This document shows, one piece after another, positions 47,208 through 56,041 of a stretch of 64,000 nt of DNA. Made by a program: the position numbers and the translations under genes. Within the stretch, counting starts at the first letter, position 1; each line of letters begins with the position of its first letter. The notes below the pieces were generated by a model. It made no database searches. It was not told where the DNA came from and worked only from the letters and a program-made list of their open reading frames with translations. Origin of the DNA: Paenibacillus sp. HB172176 (GTDB lineage Bacteria > Bacillota > Bacilli > Paenibacillales > Paenibacillaceae); the NCBI RefSeq assembly GCF_011947265.1, contig NZ_JAATHD010000011.1, positions 118,068 to 182,067 of the forward strand, written 5' to 3'.

Positions 47208-50200
47208 ATGAGAATTGGAATAAGAAGAAAGCTTGTCGTTTTTGTGATGGTCATCTTGTTGCTCGGATGTTTCCCGGTTACCGGAATTCAGGCGGAGGAA
47301 GCTCCGAGTCCAGGCGCTGTCTTCTATGTGTCCAATGATGGAAGCGGTTCCAATCCTGGAACGCTGGAGGCGCCCTTCCAGACTCTGGAAGAGGCGAGGG
47401 ATGCAATCCGCGAGCTGAAGCAGGACGAGGGTCTTCCAGACGGAGGCGTCACCGTGTATCTGAGGGGCGGCGTGTACAATCGGGCTGGAAGCTTCCTCTT
47501 GGAGGAACAGGATTCGGGGACGGCGGATAAGCCGATAACCTACCAAGCCTACCCCGGCGAAAGCGTAAGACTGAACGGCGGCTTGGCGCTGGAGAAGAGC
47601 TGGTTCACCGCGGTCTCGGACCCGGCGATTCTGAACCGGATCATCAGCGAGGATGCTCGGACCAAGGTGCTGCAGGCGGACTTGAAGGGCCATGGCATTA
47701 CCGATTACGGCGTCATGAGCCGTCATGGCTATTACAAAGCCAATGATGTCAGCGAGGTTCCTCCTATGGAGCTGTACATAGACGGTCAAGACATGACTCT
47801 GGCCCGCTGGCCTAACAATGGAACGGTTCAGATGGGCGATATTATCGATGCGGGTCCAACTCGCAAGGATCCCGATCTTCAGACCCGGGGCGGTACTTTC
47901 AAGTATACCTATCAGAGGCCGGAGCTATGGAGTCAGGCTGACGATATTTGGCTGGACGGGATTTTCGGCTACAGCTGGGAATGGTCCTACAACAAAATCG
48001 CCTCCATCGATACGACCAACAAGACGATTACGCTGGCTTACGGAGAAATGAGCGGTCTGTTCAAAAACTGGTATCCGGACTTCCATTTCGCCCAGAACCT
48101 GCTGGAAGAGATCGACATGCCCGGGGAGTATTATATTGACCGGAGCGAGGGCGTGCTTTATTTCATGCCGACAGTCGCCTTCCAGGCAGACGATCCGGAG
48201 ATTACCGTCTCGATGTTGAATACTCCGATGATCAACGCCGTCAACGTCTCGCATGTCAACTTCGAGGATCTGATCCTGGAGAATGGAAGAGATTCAGCAG
48301 TGGTAATCATGGGTGGAGACAGTGTTCAGATCGTACATTGCGAGATCCGAAACTTCGCCAACGGCGGAGTGCAGATCAATACTCCGAGCCGGTGGCTGTA
48401 TAATGATTTCGCCAAGGCGGACGGCGTGAATCATGCCGTCATCAGCACCCATATCCACCATATCGGGGGAACGGGCGTTATTCTGAACGGCGGGGACAGA
48501 CTGACGCTGGAGCCGGGCAACAATGCGGTGGTGAACAGCCACATCCATGATTTCGCCTATTACCACAAGGCCTATAATCCAGCCGTCATTCTGACTGGAG
48601 CCGGGAATCGGGTGACCGGCAGCGAAATTCATGACGCGCCTCATCCCGGCATTCTGATTTTTGGCAACGATCATCTGGTGGAAAACAACAACATCTATGA
48701 TGTATGCAAGACGTTCTCGGATCTCGGCGCTATCTATATGAATCTGGGGGCTGCTCCGCAAGAGCGAGGCTCGATCATTCGCGGGAACTATTTCCACAAT
48801 ATCGGAGAAGGAAAGGCCGGTGTGCAAGGCGTATATCCGGACAACTTCACGATGGGAATTACGATTGAAGAAAATATATTTTACAAAATGGGCAACTCTG
48901 CCATTCTGAACAACGGAGGCGCTCATAATCAAACACGCAATAATCTATTCATCGATGCGAAGGTTCCTTATGAATTTGCGGATCTGTACCTGGGGGATGC
49001 TCCGGAGCAGCAAATCAGCAAAAATTATATGGGCCCGTGGCATGATTTGTTCGACCGCTACAACAACTTCGAAGGCATGCCGCATCTGGAGAAATATCCG
49101 GAGCTCGCGGATTTCTTCACAGAGAATCGGTATTATCCGGACACCAACACGTTCGAGAACAATGTCGTATACAATCCGACGAAGACAAGAAGCAGCGCGA
49201 CGAATGAGAATGGAGCGCTGGATAATCTCGATCTGGTTCAATATGCGAACAATTGGGTGACGGATCAAGATCCCGGCTTCGTTGATCTGGCCGGAGGCGA
49301 TCTGAACCTGAAGGAGGACGCGGAGGTGTTCGAGCAAATTCCGGGGTTCCAGACGATTCCGTTCAGCGAGATGGGAACCACCGGAAAGGTCGGACCGTAT
49401 CTGGCGCCGGATGTCATTCCCATTGAAGAGGTTCAGTTGTATGAAGATGCCGTCACTATCGGAATCGGGAAAAAGTATTCGCTGTACGCGGAGGTTCTTC
49501 CTTGGAACGCATCAAGTCAGGACATTCAATATGTGTCCAGCGACCCGGATATTGTGAAGGTGGATGCGGACGGCACTTTGAAGGGGATTAATCTGGGAAA
49601 TGCAGTCGTTACGGCATTCTCCGCCGACAACCCGCTCTTGAAGGATGAGATCCAGGTAACGGTTGAAGTCGGCGACGGGATTATGGAGTATACGGATTTC
49701 GAGAACGGCCGCAACGAATGGCCGAGCGATGCGAACCGGAGCGTCGTGGCTATGGACGACGGCAACCATATGTATAAGCTGCTCAAAGGCGCAACGACGC
49801 TGAATGAGAATGAGTTCAGCAATTACGAGCTGAGCTTCAAGATGAAAACGCCTCCAACGATTGCGGGAGCGGCCACGTTCTACATCTTTGATCGGCAGGA
49901 TCGGAGCGGCACCAGCGGCCGGATCGGGTATCGCAAGCTTGCGGACGGCACCGCCTCCTGGCTCCTCTATAATGGAGCTTGGGCTACCGTTAAGGAGAAT
50001 AAGCTGGAAGCTCCGGAGCTGTTGCCGGATACGGTCTACAACATAAAGGTAATCGTCAAGGGAGCGGAAATCAGTGTCTATCTCAACGACGAGCTCAAGC
50101 TGAAGGCTGCCGATCCGACACATATTCCTTCCGGTCGAGTCGGATTCTATGCCGGCGGCTTCGACTATCTCCTGTTCGACGACATCAAGTTCGCGGTTCC

Positions 50201-52424
50201 CGGCGAGGATGTTACCGGATTGCTGCTGGATAAGAGCAGCTACAATATGGTGATGGGAGAGCAGCTGCCGCTCACGGTCCAATTCGATCCGTCGGATGCC
50301 GCCGACCGTGAAGTGGTCTGGGAAAGCTCCAATCCGGAGATCGCTTCTGTAGATGAGAGTGGAGTAGTGACCGCGCTGGCCAAAGGGGAGACCGTGATTA
50401 CTGTCACATCGACGGTCAATCCGGCAGCAACCGCCTCTGCCGCCATTATCATATCGGACATTCTGATCTCCACAGATTTCGAATCGGGGGCAAGCGGATG
50501 GCCGGTGGACCCCAACCGGAGCATCGTGACGGTGAACAGCAATAAGATGTATAGAATTGTCAAGGGCGCCAACGCGCTTCATCCGAAGACGGTTGAGAAT
50601 TACGAGATGACTTTCAAGCTGAAAACGCCTGCAGTGATACCGGAGCTGGGAACATTCTATGTATACGACCGTCAAGTTTCCGGCAAATCGGGCATTATCG
50701 GATACAAGAAATTTGCGGACGGCAGCTCCAAGTGGATTCTCTATAATAAGGATTGGGCAGAGCTTGAAACCAATGTCCTTCCTGATGAGGATTTGTTGCC
50801 GGATACAGAATATGAGTTCCGAATCGTGGCCGATGGCGCGAATATTCGCGTATATGTGGATGGAGAGCTGAAGCTGGAAGGCTCCAATCCAAGCTCCAAT
50901 CCATCGGGAACGATAGGCTTCTACGTGGGAGGCTTCAGCGAACTATGGTTCGACGATATCGTTGTATCGATGGCCCATGTGCCTGTAACGGCTATTCAAG
51001 CAAGTCCTGACCACCTGGCTCTCGAGCCGGGCGGAAGCAGACAAATCGAAGCGACGGTCGTTCCATCTGACGCTACTTCCAAGGGGATCAACTGGAGCTC
51101 AAGCGATCCATCCGTCGCGACCGTTACGGACACCGGGCTGGCAACCGGCGTTTCCGAAGGAACGGCTGTTATAACGGCCGAATCGCAGGAAGACCCGACC
51201 TTGAAAGCGGAAATCCCTGTTACCGTTCAAACGTCGGAATATCCGATTATTAACTTGGACGATCATCTGAGCGACAGCGAGCATTGGACGGTTTCGGATT
51301 CTGTCTATCATACCGACGGCACTGTCGAGATGTACGGCAACGGCGTTTATGGCTATGACGGCGCGAAGTTCGGCAGCGGATTGATTCGTTTCAAAGCGAA
51401 GATCGATGGGTACGGTACGGGCTGGTATGGCTTTGCGATTCGCTCCGAGCGGGCTGGCGACCCTACTTGGGTGGGCAGCAATCAGGGTTATCTGGTCGTC
51501 ATTAAAGAGTATGATATCGAGCTGCAAAGCTGGAAGCCGGGTCAAACCATGATTCAAATTATTCCGAATACGGTTATGCCTGCCGGCGGGGAATATGAAA
51601 TCGAATTCGGGGCGGTTCAGACGGAAGAAGGAGAGCGCGTCATACTGAAAGTGGATGGGAACACGGTATTGAACTTTCTGGATACCGACGAAAACAACCC
51701 TATTGCGTCAGAGGGCTATTTTAATGTGTATAACTACACCGGCGCAGTCCATAGTATTGAGTTGAAGCCTGTCAACGCTGATCCAGGAACAGATCCGGTC
51801 GATCCGGAACCTCCTGTAGATGTGTCCCCGGTGTCAGCTTCAGGAATACTTTCAGGAATGCAGACTGTTCAGGAAGGACAACTATACGAGCTCACGCTCG
51901 GATTGAACCAGGTGACGGGTGAAATAGTAGGAGAAGATCTGACGGTGGGTTTTGATCCGGAATTATTCGAGTTTGTGTCTGCGGAGGCGTTGTTGCCGAA
52001 TTTCAACATCGTAACCCATACGGAAGATTCGGACAACGGCGTTCGCCTGATCCTCTCCAGCGGCGGCAACGATGCTTTGTCGGCTGACGGCGATTTGCTG
52101 AAGCTAACGTTCGCTGCGAAGTCTACAGATCAACAGGCAGAGGGATTATTCACGGCAGGGCAGCATGTTATTACCAATACGGTTGGGGAGGAATCGGAAG
52201 TTGTCACCGCTCCTCATTCGGTCACGATTCTGGACATCCTGCCAGGGGATTTGAACGGTGACGGCAAGTTCTCTATCGGCGATTTGGGTATTCTGGTCGG
52301 CATGTACGGCAGAACTTCCGCAGATCCTGAATGGAGTATATATGAAGCCGCCGATCTGAATGATGACGGCGAAATAGGCATAATGGATTTGACGTTGATC
52401 GCTAGGAAACTGACTGGACAATAA
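47208..52424 (+). CDS. Giant secreted beta-helix protein with Big_2, jelly-roll, cohesin-like and dockerin modules
   Basis: Protein of 1738 residues. A signal peptide (about 1-29) precedes a right-handed parallel beta-helix region (about 35-725; begins FYVSNDGSGSNPGTLEAPFQ). It resembles polysaccharide-active beta-helix enzymes such as GH141-like proteins; the family is not certain. Next are Ig-like Big_2 domains (about 737-822, 1001-1083, 1258-1342) alternating with jelly rolls; the first two jelly rolls (about 824-1000, 1084-1257) are clear duplicates and a third (about 1344-1523) differs. About 1539-1674 is cohesin-like (DLTVGFDPELFEFVSAEALL). The end (about 1677-1738) is a type I dockerin with two Ca loops, DLNGDGKFSIGD and DLNDDGEIGIMD. 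The ATG at 47208 follows AGGAGGAATAAGGGTT. It follows an importer and precedes a cohesin-SLH gene. Confidence 0.88.
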   Translation: MRIGIRRKLVVFVMVILLLGCFPVTGIQAEEAPSPGAVFYVSNDGSGSNPGTLEAPFQTLEEARDAIRELKQDEGLPDGGVTVYLRGGVYNRAGSFLLEEQDSGTADKPITYQAYPGESVRLNGGLALEKSWFTAVSDPAILNRIISEDARTKVLQADLKGHGITDYGVMSRHGYYKANDVSEVPPMELYIDGQDMTLARWPNNGTVQMGDIIDAGPTRKDPDLQTRGGTFKYTYQRPELWSQADDIWLDGIFGYSWEWSYNKIASIDTTNKTITLAYGEMSGLFKNWYPDFHFAQNLLEEIDMPGEYYIDRSEGVLYFMPTVAFQADDPEITVSMLNTPMINAVNVSHVNFEDLILENGRDSAVVIMGGDSVQIVHCEIRNFANGGVQINTPSRWLYNDFAKADGVNHAVISTHIHHIGGTGVILNGGDRLTLEPGNNAVVNSHIHDFAYYHKAYNPAVILTGAGNRVTGSEIHDAPHPGILIFGNDHLVENNNIYDVCKTFSDLGAIYMNLGAAPQERGSIIRGNYFHNIGEGKAGVQGVYPDNFTMGITIEENIFYKMGNSAILNNGGAHNQTRNNLFIDAKVPYEFADLYLGDAPEQQISKNYMGPWHDLFDRYNNFEGMPHLEKYPELADFFTENRYYPDTNTFENNVVYNPTKTRSSATNENGALDNLDLVQYANNWVTDQDPGFVDLAGGDLNLKEDAEVFEQIPGFQTIPFSEMGTTGKVGPYLAPDVIPIEEVQLYEDAVTIGIGKKYSLYAEVLPWNASSQDIQYVSSDPDIVKVDADGTLKGINLGNAVVTAFSADNPLLKDEIQVTVEVGDGIMEYTDFENGRNEWPSDANRSVVAMDDGNHMYKLLKGATTLNENEFSNYELSFKMKTPPTIAGAATFYIFDRQDRSGTSGRIGYRKLADGTASWLLYNGAWATVKENKLEAPELLPDTVYNIKVIVKGAEISVYLNDELKLKAADPTHIPSGRVGFYAGGFDYLLFDDIKFAVPGEDVTGLLLDKSSYNMVMGEQLPLTVQFDPSDAADREVVWESSNPEIASVDESGVVTALAKGETVITVTSTVNPAATASAAIIISDILISTDFESGASGWPVDPNRSIVTVNSNKMYRIVKGANALHPKTVENYEMTFKLKTPAVIPELGTFYVYDRQVSGKSGIIGYKKFADGSSKWILYNKDWAELETNVLPDEDLLPDTEYEFRIVADGANIRVYVDGELKLEGSNPSSNPSGTIGFYVGGFSELWFDDIVVSMAHVPVTAIQASPDHLALEPGGSRQIEATVVPSDATSKGINWSSSDPSVATVTDTGLATGVSEGTAVITAESQEDPTLKAEIPVTVQTSEYPIINLDDHLSDSEHWTVSDSVYHTDGTVEMYGNGVYGYDGAKFGSGLIRFKAKIDGYGTGWYGFAIRSERAGDPTWVGSNQGYLVVIKEYDIELQSWKPGQTMIQIIPNTVMPAGGEYEIEFGAVQTEEGERVILKVDGNTVLNFLDTDENNPIASEGYFNVYNYTGAVHSIELKPVNADPGTDPVDPEPPVDVSPVSASGILSGMQTVQEGQLYELTLGLNQVTGEIVGEDLTVGFDPELFEFVSAEALLPNFNIVTHTEDSDNGVRLILSSGGNDALSADGDLLKLTFAAKSTDQQAEGLFTAGQHVITNTVGEESEVVTAPHSVTILDILPGDLNGDGKFSIGDLGILVGMYGRTSADPEWSIYEAADLNDDGEIGIMDLTLIARKLTGQ

Positions 52425-52451
52425 AGGTGACTGGATAATAAAGGAATACAA

Positions 52452-52478
52452 GCCCTTCCGGAATGTATCCGGAAGGGC
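52452..52478 (+). repeat. Stem-loop between the dockerin and cohesin-SLH genes
   Basis: GCCCTTCCGG (52452-52461) pairs perfectly with CCGGAAGGGC (52469-52478) around AATGTAT. There is no T tract. It may tune relative expression of the two genes. Confidence 0.6.
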
Positions 52479-52501
52479 GGATTGGGAAGGTGTGAGAGCA
52501 T

Positions 52502-54307
52502 ATGGCCCGCAAGTTTTGGATTTTGATCCTGTCTTTGCTGCTTTTGTATACGGGGCTGTTTTCTGCGGTTGTTGCCGCGGAGGGGAATCCTTTCATTTCC
52601 TTGAAGACGGCAAGCTCGTCGGTGAAGAAGGGGGATACCTTCCAGGTGACGGTGGAAGGGAATGATTTGAAGAATCTATACGGAATCGATGTTCGAGTTG
52701 CTTACGATGCTGATCGCTTGAAAGTGGTTCAAACCGTGCAGCATGTCGAAGATGTGTTTCCCGTTTTGATCAATGATAGGAACCCGTTAATATTGGCCCA
52801 TTCTTTAATAGGTGAAGTGCCGGGAATATCAGGAGACAAGCTGTTATTTACCATCACATTCAAAGCGATCAGCGAAGGAGAAGCTCATGTCAGCCTGACG
52901 AGAATAACTCAAATTGTTAGGGAAGATGAGCAGCTGGTATCCTATGACAGTACGTTGGATGACAGTTTATCCGTACAAGTCGCATCTGGAGGCGCCGACC
53001 CGTCACCGTCGCCGTCTATTGTACCATCGGCAACGCCATCGCCGACACCGTCTGTTGCACCATCGGCAACGCCATCGCCGACACCGTCTGTTGCACCATC
53101 GGCAACGCCGTCGCCGACATCGTCCGCAACACCGAAGCCAACGCCTCTTCCATCGTCGGCTATCAAAGTAGAAGCGGAGGCGGACGACAGCGGAGTGGCG
53201 GCGGTAGCGATTCAAGCGGAAGAGCTGCTGGGAGCGATTGAGGCCGCGACGGATAAACAGGTGCTGATCGAGGTGAAGCCGGGAGAGGGAACGAAGGAGG
53301 TTCAAGTACAGATTGGAGTGGAGCAAATCCGGATGGCAGGAGACAAGGAGCTGAAGGCGATAAGGGTGGATACCGGGTTTGCAACCGTAACGATCAATCC
53401 GAAGCTATTGAAAAACGGGACACATACCGCTTCAGCCAATCTGGAGCTGTCCGTTGCAGCCCTGGATTCATCAAGGCTGTCAGAGGAATTAAGAGAACAA
53501 TTGGGAGAAGGCGCCGTCGTTTATGATTTCAAGCTCAGCGTAGACGGCAAACTCATGGAATCCTTCCACGGCAATGAGATAACAGTTGGAATACCGTATA
53601 CTTTGAAGCCGGGCGAGAATCCGCACACGATCGTCATTTACTACGTAACCGATGACGGCAAGCTTGAGGTTGTCAAGAATAGCAAATATAACACGGCTTC
53701 CGGACAGGCGGAATTCAAGCCGAAGCACTTCAGTCCTTACGCGGCGGCTTATGCGGATGTGACCTTCATGGATATTGCCCATGTGGATTGGGCGAAGGAC
53801 GCCATCGAAGGCATGGCGGCAAGAACGATGATTGAAGGAGTCGGTGAAGGGAAATTTGATCCGGACGGGAGCGTGACAAGAGCCCAGTTCATCACGATGC
53901 TAATGAACGCATTCGATCTGAATGATCCCGCTGCGGTAACAAAGTTTGCGGATGTGTTGCCTGCGACTTGGTACTATACCCCTGTCGCCAGCGCTGAGCA
54001 GCTCGGAATCGTTGAAGGCAAATCGGAGAGCTTCTTCGGGATTGACGACCCCGTCAGCAGGCAGGATATGGCGGTTATGCTGTTCCGTGCTATGAAGGTT
54101 TTGAACCTGCAATTGGAGGGGAAGGCGGAGCAGGCTGTGTTCGCAGATCAGTCGTCGATCAGCCCTTATGCCGTTCAGGCCGTAAGAAGCATGCAGGAAG
54201 CGGGAATCATCCAAGGGGTTGGAGAGGGTAAGTTTGCTCCCGAGGCCCAAGCGACGAGAGCGCAGGCTGCAGTCATCATTTACAGGCTGCTGGGCAACAA
54301 TGTGTAG
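52502..54307 (+). CDS. Cohesin-SLH cell-surface anchor protein
   Basis: Protein of 601 residues. A signal peptide (about 1-26) leads to a cohesin-like domain (about 28-163; VKKGDTFQVTVEGNDLKNLYG, YDADRLKVVQ, GDKLLFTITFKA). A Pro/Ser/Thr linker (about 167-220) repeats PSATPSPTPSVA. A beta-rich domain (about 222-416), also present in the protein at base 2, precedes three SLH domains (about 418-601; motifs TRAQF, SRQDM, TRAQA). By analogy with clostridial anchoring scaffoldins, the cohesin should hold dockerin-bearing enzymes on the S-layer; the enzyme encoded just upstream is the natural partner (inference). The ATG at 52502 follows GGGAAGGTG. Only 77 bases separate the two genes. Confidence 0.9.
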   Translation: MARKFWILILSLLLLYTGLFSAVVAAEGNPFISLKTASSSVKKGDTFQVTVEGNDLKNLYGIDVRVAYDADRLKVVQTVQHVEDVFPVLINDRNPLILAHSLIGEVPGISGDKLLFTITFKAISEGEAHVSLTRITQIVREDEQLVSYDSTLDDSLSVQVASGGADPSPSPSIVPSATPSPTPSVAPSATPSPTPSVAPSATPSPTSSATPKPTPLPSSAIKVEAEADDSGVAAVAIQAEELLGAIEAATDKQVLIEVKPGEGTKEVQVQIGVEQIRMAGDKELKAIRVDTGFATVTINPKLLKNGTHTASANLELSVAALDSSRLSEELREQLGEGAVVYDFKLSVDGKLMESFHGNEITVGIPYTLKPGENPHTIVIYYVTDDGKLEVVKNSKYNTASGQAEFKPKHFSPYAAAYADVTFMDIAHVDWAKDAIEGMAARTMIEGVGEGKFDPDGSVTRAQFITMLMNAFDLNDPAAVTKFADVLPATWYYTPVASAEQLGIVEGKSESFFGIDDPVSRQDMAVMLFRAMKVLNLQLEGKAEQAVFADQSSISPYAVQAVRSMQEAGIIQGVGEGKFAPEAQATRAQAAVIIYRLLGNNV

Positions 54308-54308
54308 C

Positions 54309-54575
54309 GGAGACGGGGCCGCAAGTCGAAAAAATCGACTTGCAGAGCGTGAAGTGCGCGGAGACGAGGTCGTAAGTCGAAAAAATCGACTTGCAGAGCG
54401 TAAAGTGCGCGGAGACGAGGTCGTAAGTCGAAAAAATCGACTTGCAGAGCGTGAAGTGCGCGGAGACGGGGCTGCAAGACGAAAAAATCGACTTGCAGAG
54501 CGTGAAGTGCGCGAAGACGAGGTCGTAAGTCGAAAAAATCGACTTGCAGAGCGTAAAGTGCGCGGAGACGAGGCT
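54309..54575 (+). repeat. Five tandem 51-bp hairpin repeats
   Basis: Units start at 54309, 54360, 54411, 54462 and 54513, exactly 51 bp apart, with a partial sixth from 54564. Each starts GGAGACG (GAAGACG in unit 5) and carries AAGTCGA-AAAAA-TCGACTT. In the first unit the arms GCAAGTCGA/TCGACTTGC pair perfectly over 9 bp; unit 4 has one mismatch (GCAAGACGA). The array begins right after the stop of the cohesin-SLH gene. The region from 54308 to 54722 holds no convincing gene; open frames across it follow from the repeat length being divisible by three. Confidence 0.9.
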
Positions 54576-54654
54576 CCCTGTCGTCCAATCCTGAGAGAGC
54601 CAACACGGCAGGCAGACAACTCCACTCAGACATTTTATACGCTATACTGTCAAG

Positions 54655-54679
54655 AAAGGCAGTCTCTTCGGCTGCCTTT
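54655..54679. terminator. Possible terminator between convergent genes
   Basis: AAAGGCAG (54655-54662) pairs perfectly with CTGCCTTT (54672-54679) across a 9-base loop. Weak T tracts on both strands. It lies between the repeat array and the end of the LCP gene. Confidence 0.5.
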
Positions 54680-54722
54680 GGTTTACGCTGCAAGTGCTGT
54701 CCGTTCCAGCGCCAGCGACCAG

Positions 54723-55796
54723 CTACTGACTGCTGGACGAGCTGGCGCCCGAGCCGTCGCTGCCCGATGAATCGGTTGATGGGTCGGCAGACTCCGTTTG
54801 CTCAGGAATGGTTTCGTCGGAAGACAGAATTTGCTGCACATAGCCGACCAGCGCGTCCGAATCCCGGATGCCTATGACGGATGCGCCGCCGACATGCTCC
54901 TCTTGCACAAGCTCCATAGGAGGGATTTGCGCCGTTCCGCCAACATGACTGCTTACGCCGAGCTGACCAAGCTTCAGCATGTCGGTAACCTCGAGATTCG
55001 TCTCGATGTAAGGAGAGACGCTCTCCAGAATGTTCTTCATCTTCACGATATTCCAGGTGGACTGCAGCTCGGATGCGACCGCTTTGAGGAAATTCCGCTG
55101 CCGCTCCGTGCGCGTATAATCGCTCATAGCGTCATGACGGAAGCGAACGTATTGCAGCGCTTTGTCTCCGTCGAGCAGCTGATATCCCTTCTTGAGATCG
55201 ATATCGTAGCGGTTGCCGTCGGCATTATCCGTATAATGCATATCCTTCTCGACATCGAAATAGATGCCGCCGATCGTGTCGATCAAGGCTTTGAAGCCTT
55301 CGAAGTCGGTATAGACATAATACTGAATCTCGAGGCCGAGCAAATCGCCGACCGTCTTCATCGCCAGCGAAGGGCCGCCCATGGTGATCGCCGTGTTGAT
55401 CCTGCCTTTGCCGTGCCCCTCAATAGTGGCGTATGTGTCGCGAAGCACCGAGAACAGGTGCGCGTTCTTCGTTACCGGGTCAAAGGAAGCGACAAGCATG
55501 GAATCGGATCGGAAGGCTTGGCCTTCTTCGACTCCGCGGGCGTCTCCGCCTAATAGGAGAATGTTGACTCGTTCCTTGCCTTCCCATTTCGGTATTTCGA
55601 CGGTTTGCTCCGGCTCGATATCGGTAAATCGGGATTCGTCCGGCGATTTCTGGAAATCATCCAATGCGTTATATACGCCGACACCCCAATAGATGCTGGC
55701 GCCAATGAGAAGAACCACTATTGTGGCAAAGCTGATGAGAAGCCACTTCCATAGCGGTTTCTTTTTTGGTTTGGTTTTGCTTGTCCGTCTGCTCAT
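54723..55796 (-). CDS. LytR-CpsA-Psr family glycopolymer transferase
   Basis: Protein of 357 residues: a basic N-terminus, one membrane segment (about 18-38) and an extracellular LCP domain. Motifs include NILLLGGDARGVEEGQAFRSDSMLVASFDP, VLRDTYATIEGHGKGRINTA and LQYVRFRHDAMSDYTRTERQRNFLKAV, whose Arg/Asp residues bind the polyprenyl phosphate. A Ser/Gly-rich tail ends the protein. Such enzymes attach teichoic acids or other wall polymers to peptidoglycan, and SLH proteins bind such polymers. The ATG at 55796 lies 13 bases from AAAGGAG. Confidence 0.93.
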   Translation of the reverse strand: MSRRTSKTKPKKKPLWKWLLISFATIVVLLIGASIYWGVGVYNALDDFQKSPDESRFTDIEPEQTVEIPKWEGKERVNILLLGGDARGVEEGQAFRSDSMLVASFDPVTKNAHLFSVLRDTYATIEGHGKGRINTAITMGGPSLAMKTVGDLLGLEIQYYVYTDFEGFKALIDTIGGIYFDVEKDMHYTDNADGNRYDIDLKKGYQLLDGDKALQYVRFRHDAMSDYTRTERQRNFLKAVASELQSTWNIVKMKNILESVSPYIETNLEVTDMLKLGQLGVSSHVGGTAQIPPMELVQEEHVGGASVIGIRDSDALVGYVQQILSSDETIPEQTESADPSTDSSGSDGSGASSSSSQ

Positions 55797-55964
55797 GCTG
55801 CGGGCAAATCTCCTTTCGGGTGTTCCTATTGTATAATGGCATATAGTCTAAACTATAAACTATAAACGCATAAATCGTCGAAAAAGTTTCTTAATGACTG
55901 TACGCTTCCGATGAACTGATGTATGATAACATATCATCAAATTATATCGCTTGGCGTTCCCTAC

Positions 55965-55992
55965 TTGCAAGTATTATCATATGGGGTACAAT
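55965..55992 (+). promoter_or_regulatory. Promoter of the ABC-2 exporter operon
   Basis: TTGCAA (55965-55970), 16-base spacer, TACAAT (55987-55992), about 50 bases before the ATPase start. Confidence 0.55.
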
Positions 55993-56041
55993 ATAGTCGT
56001 TATTTCCCAGGAAATGTCGAAGAGAGGGGCATCAAATCAGC

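Noticed and set aside
52942..53326. Antisense open frames in the Pro/Ser/Thr linker
   Set aside because: Low-complexity shadow of the linker in the cohesin-SLH gene.
54309..54575. CRISPR array
   Set aside because: Head-to-tail units without distinct spacers and no cas genes.
54219..54770. Open frame through the 51-bp repeats
   Set aside because: The repeat length is divisible by three, so a frame stays open by chance; no start signal and a charged low-complexity product.
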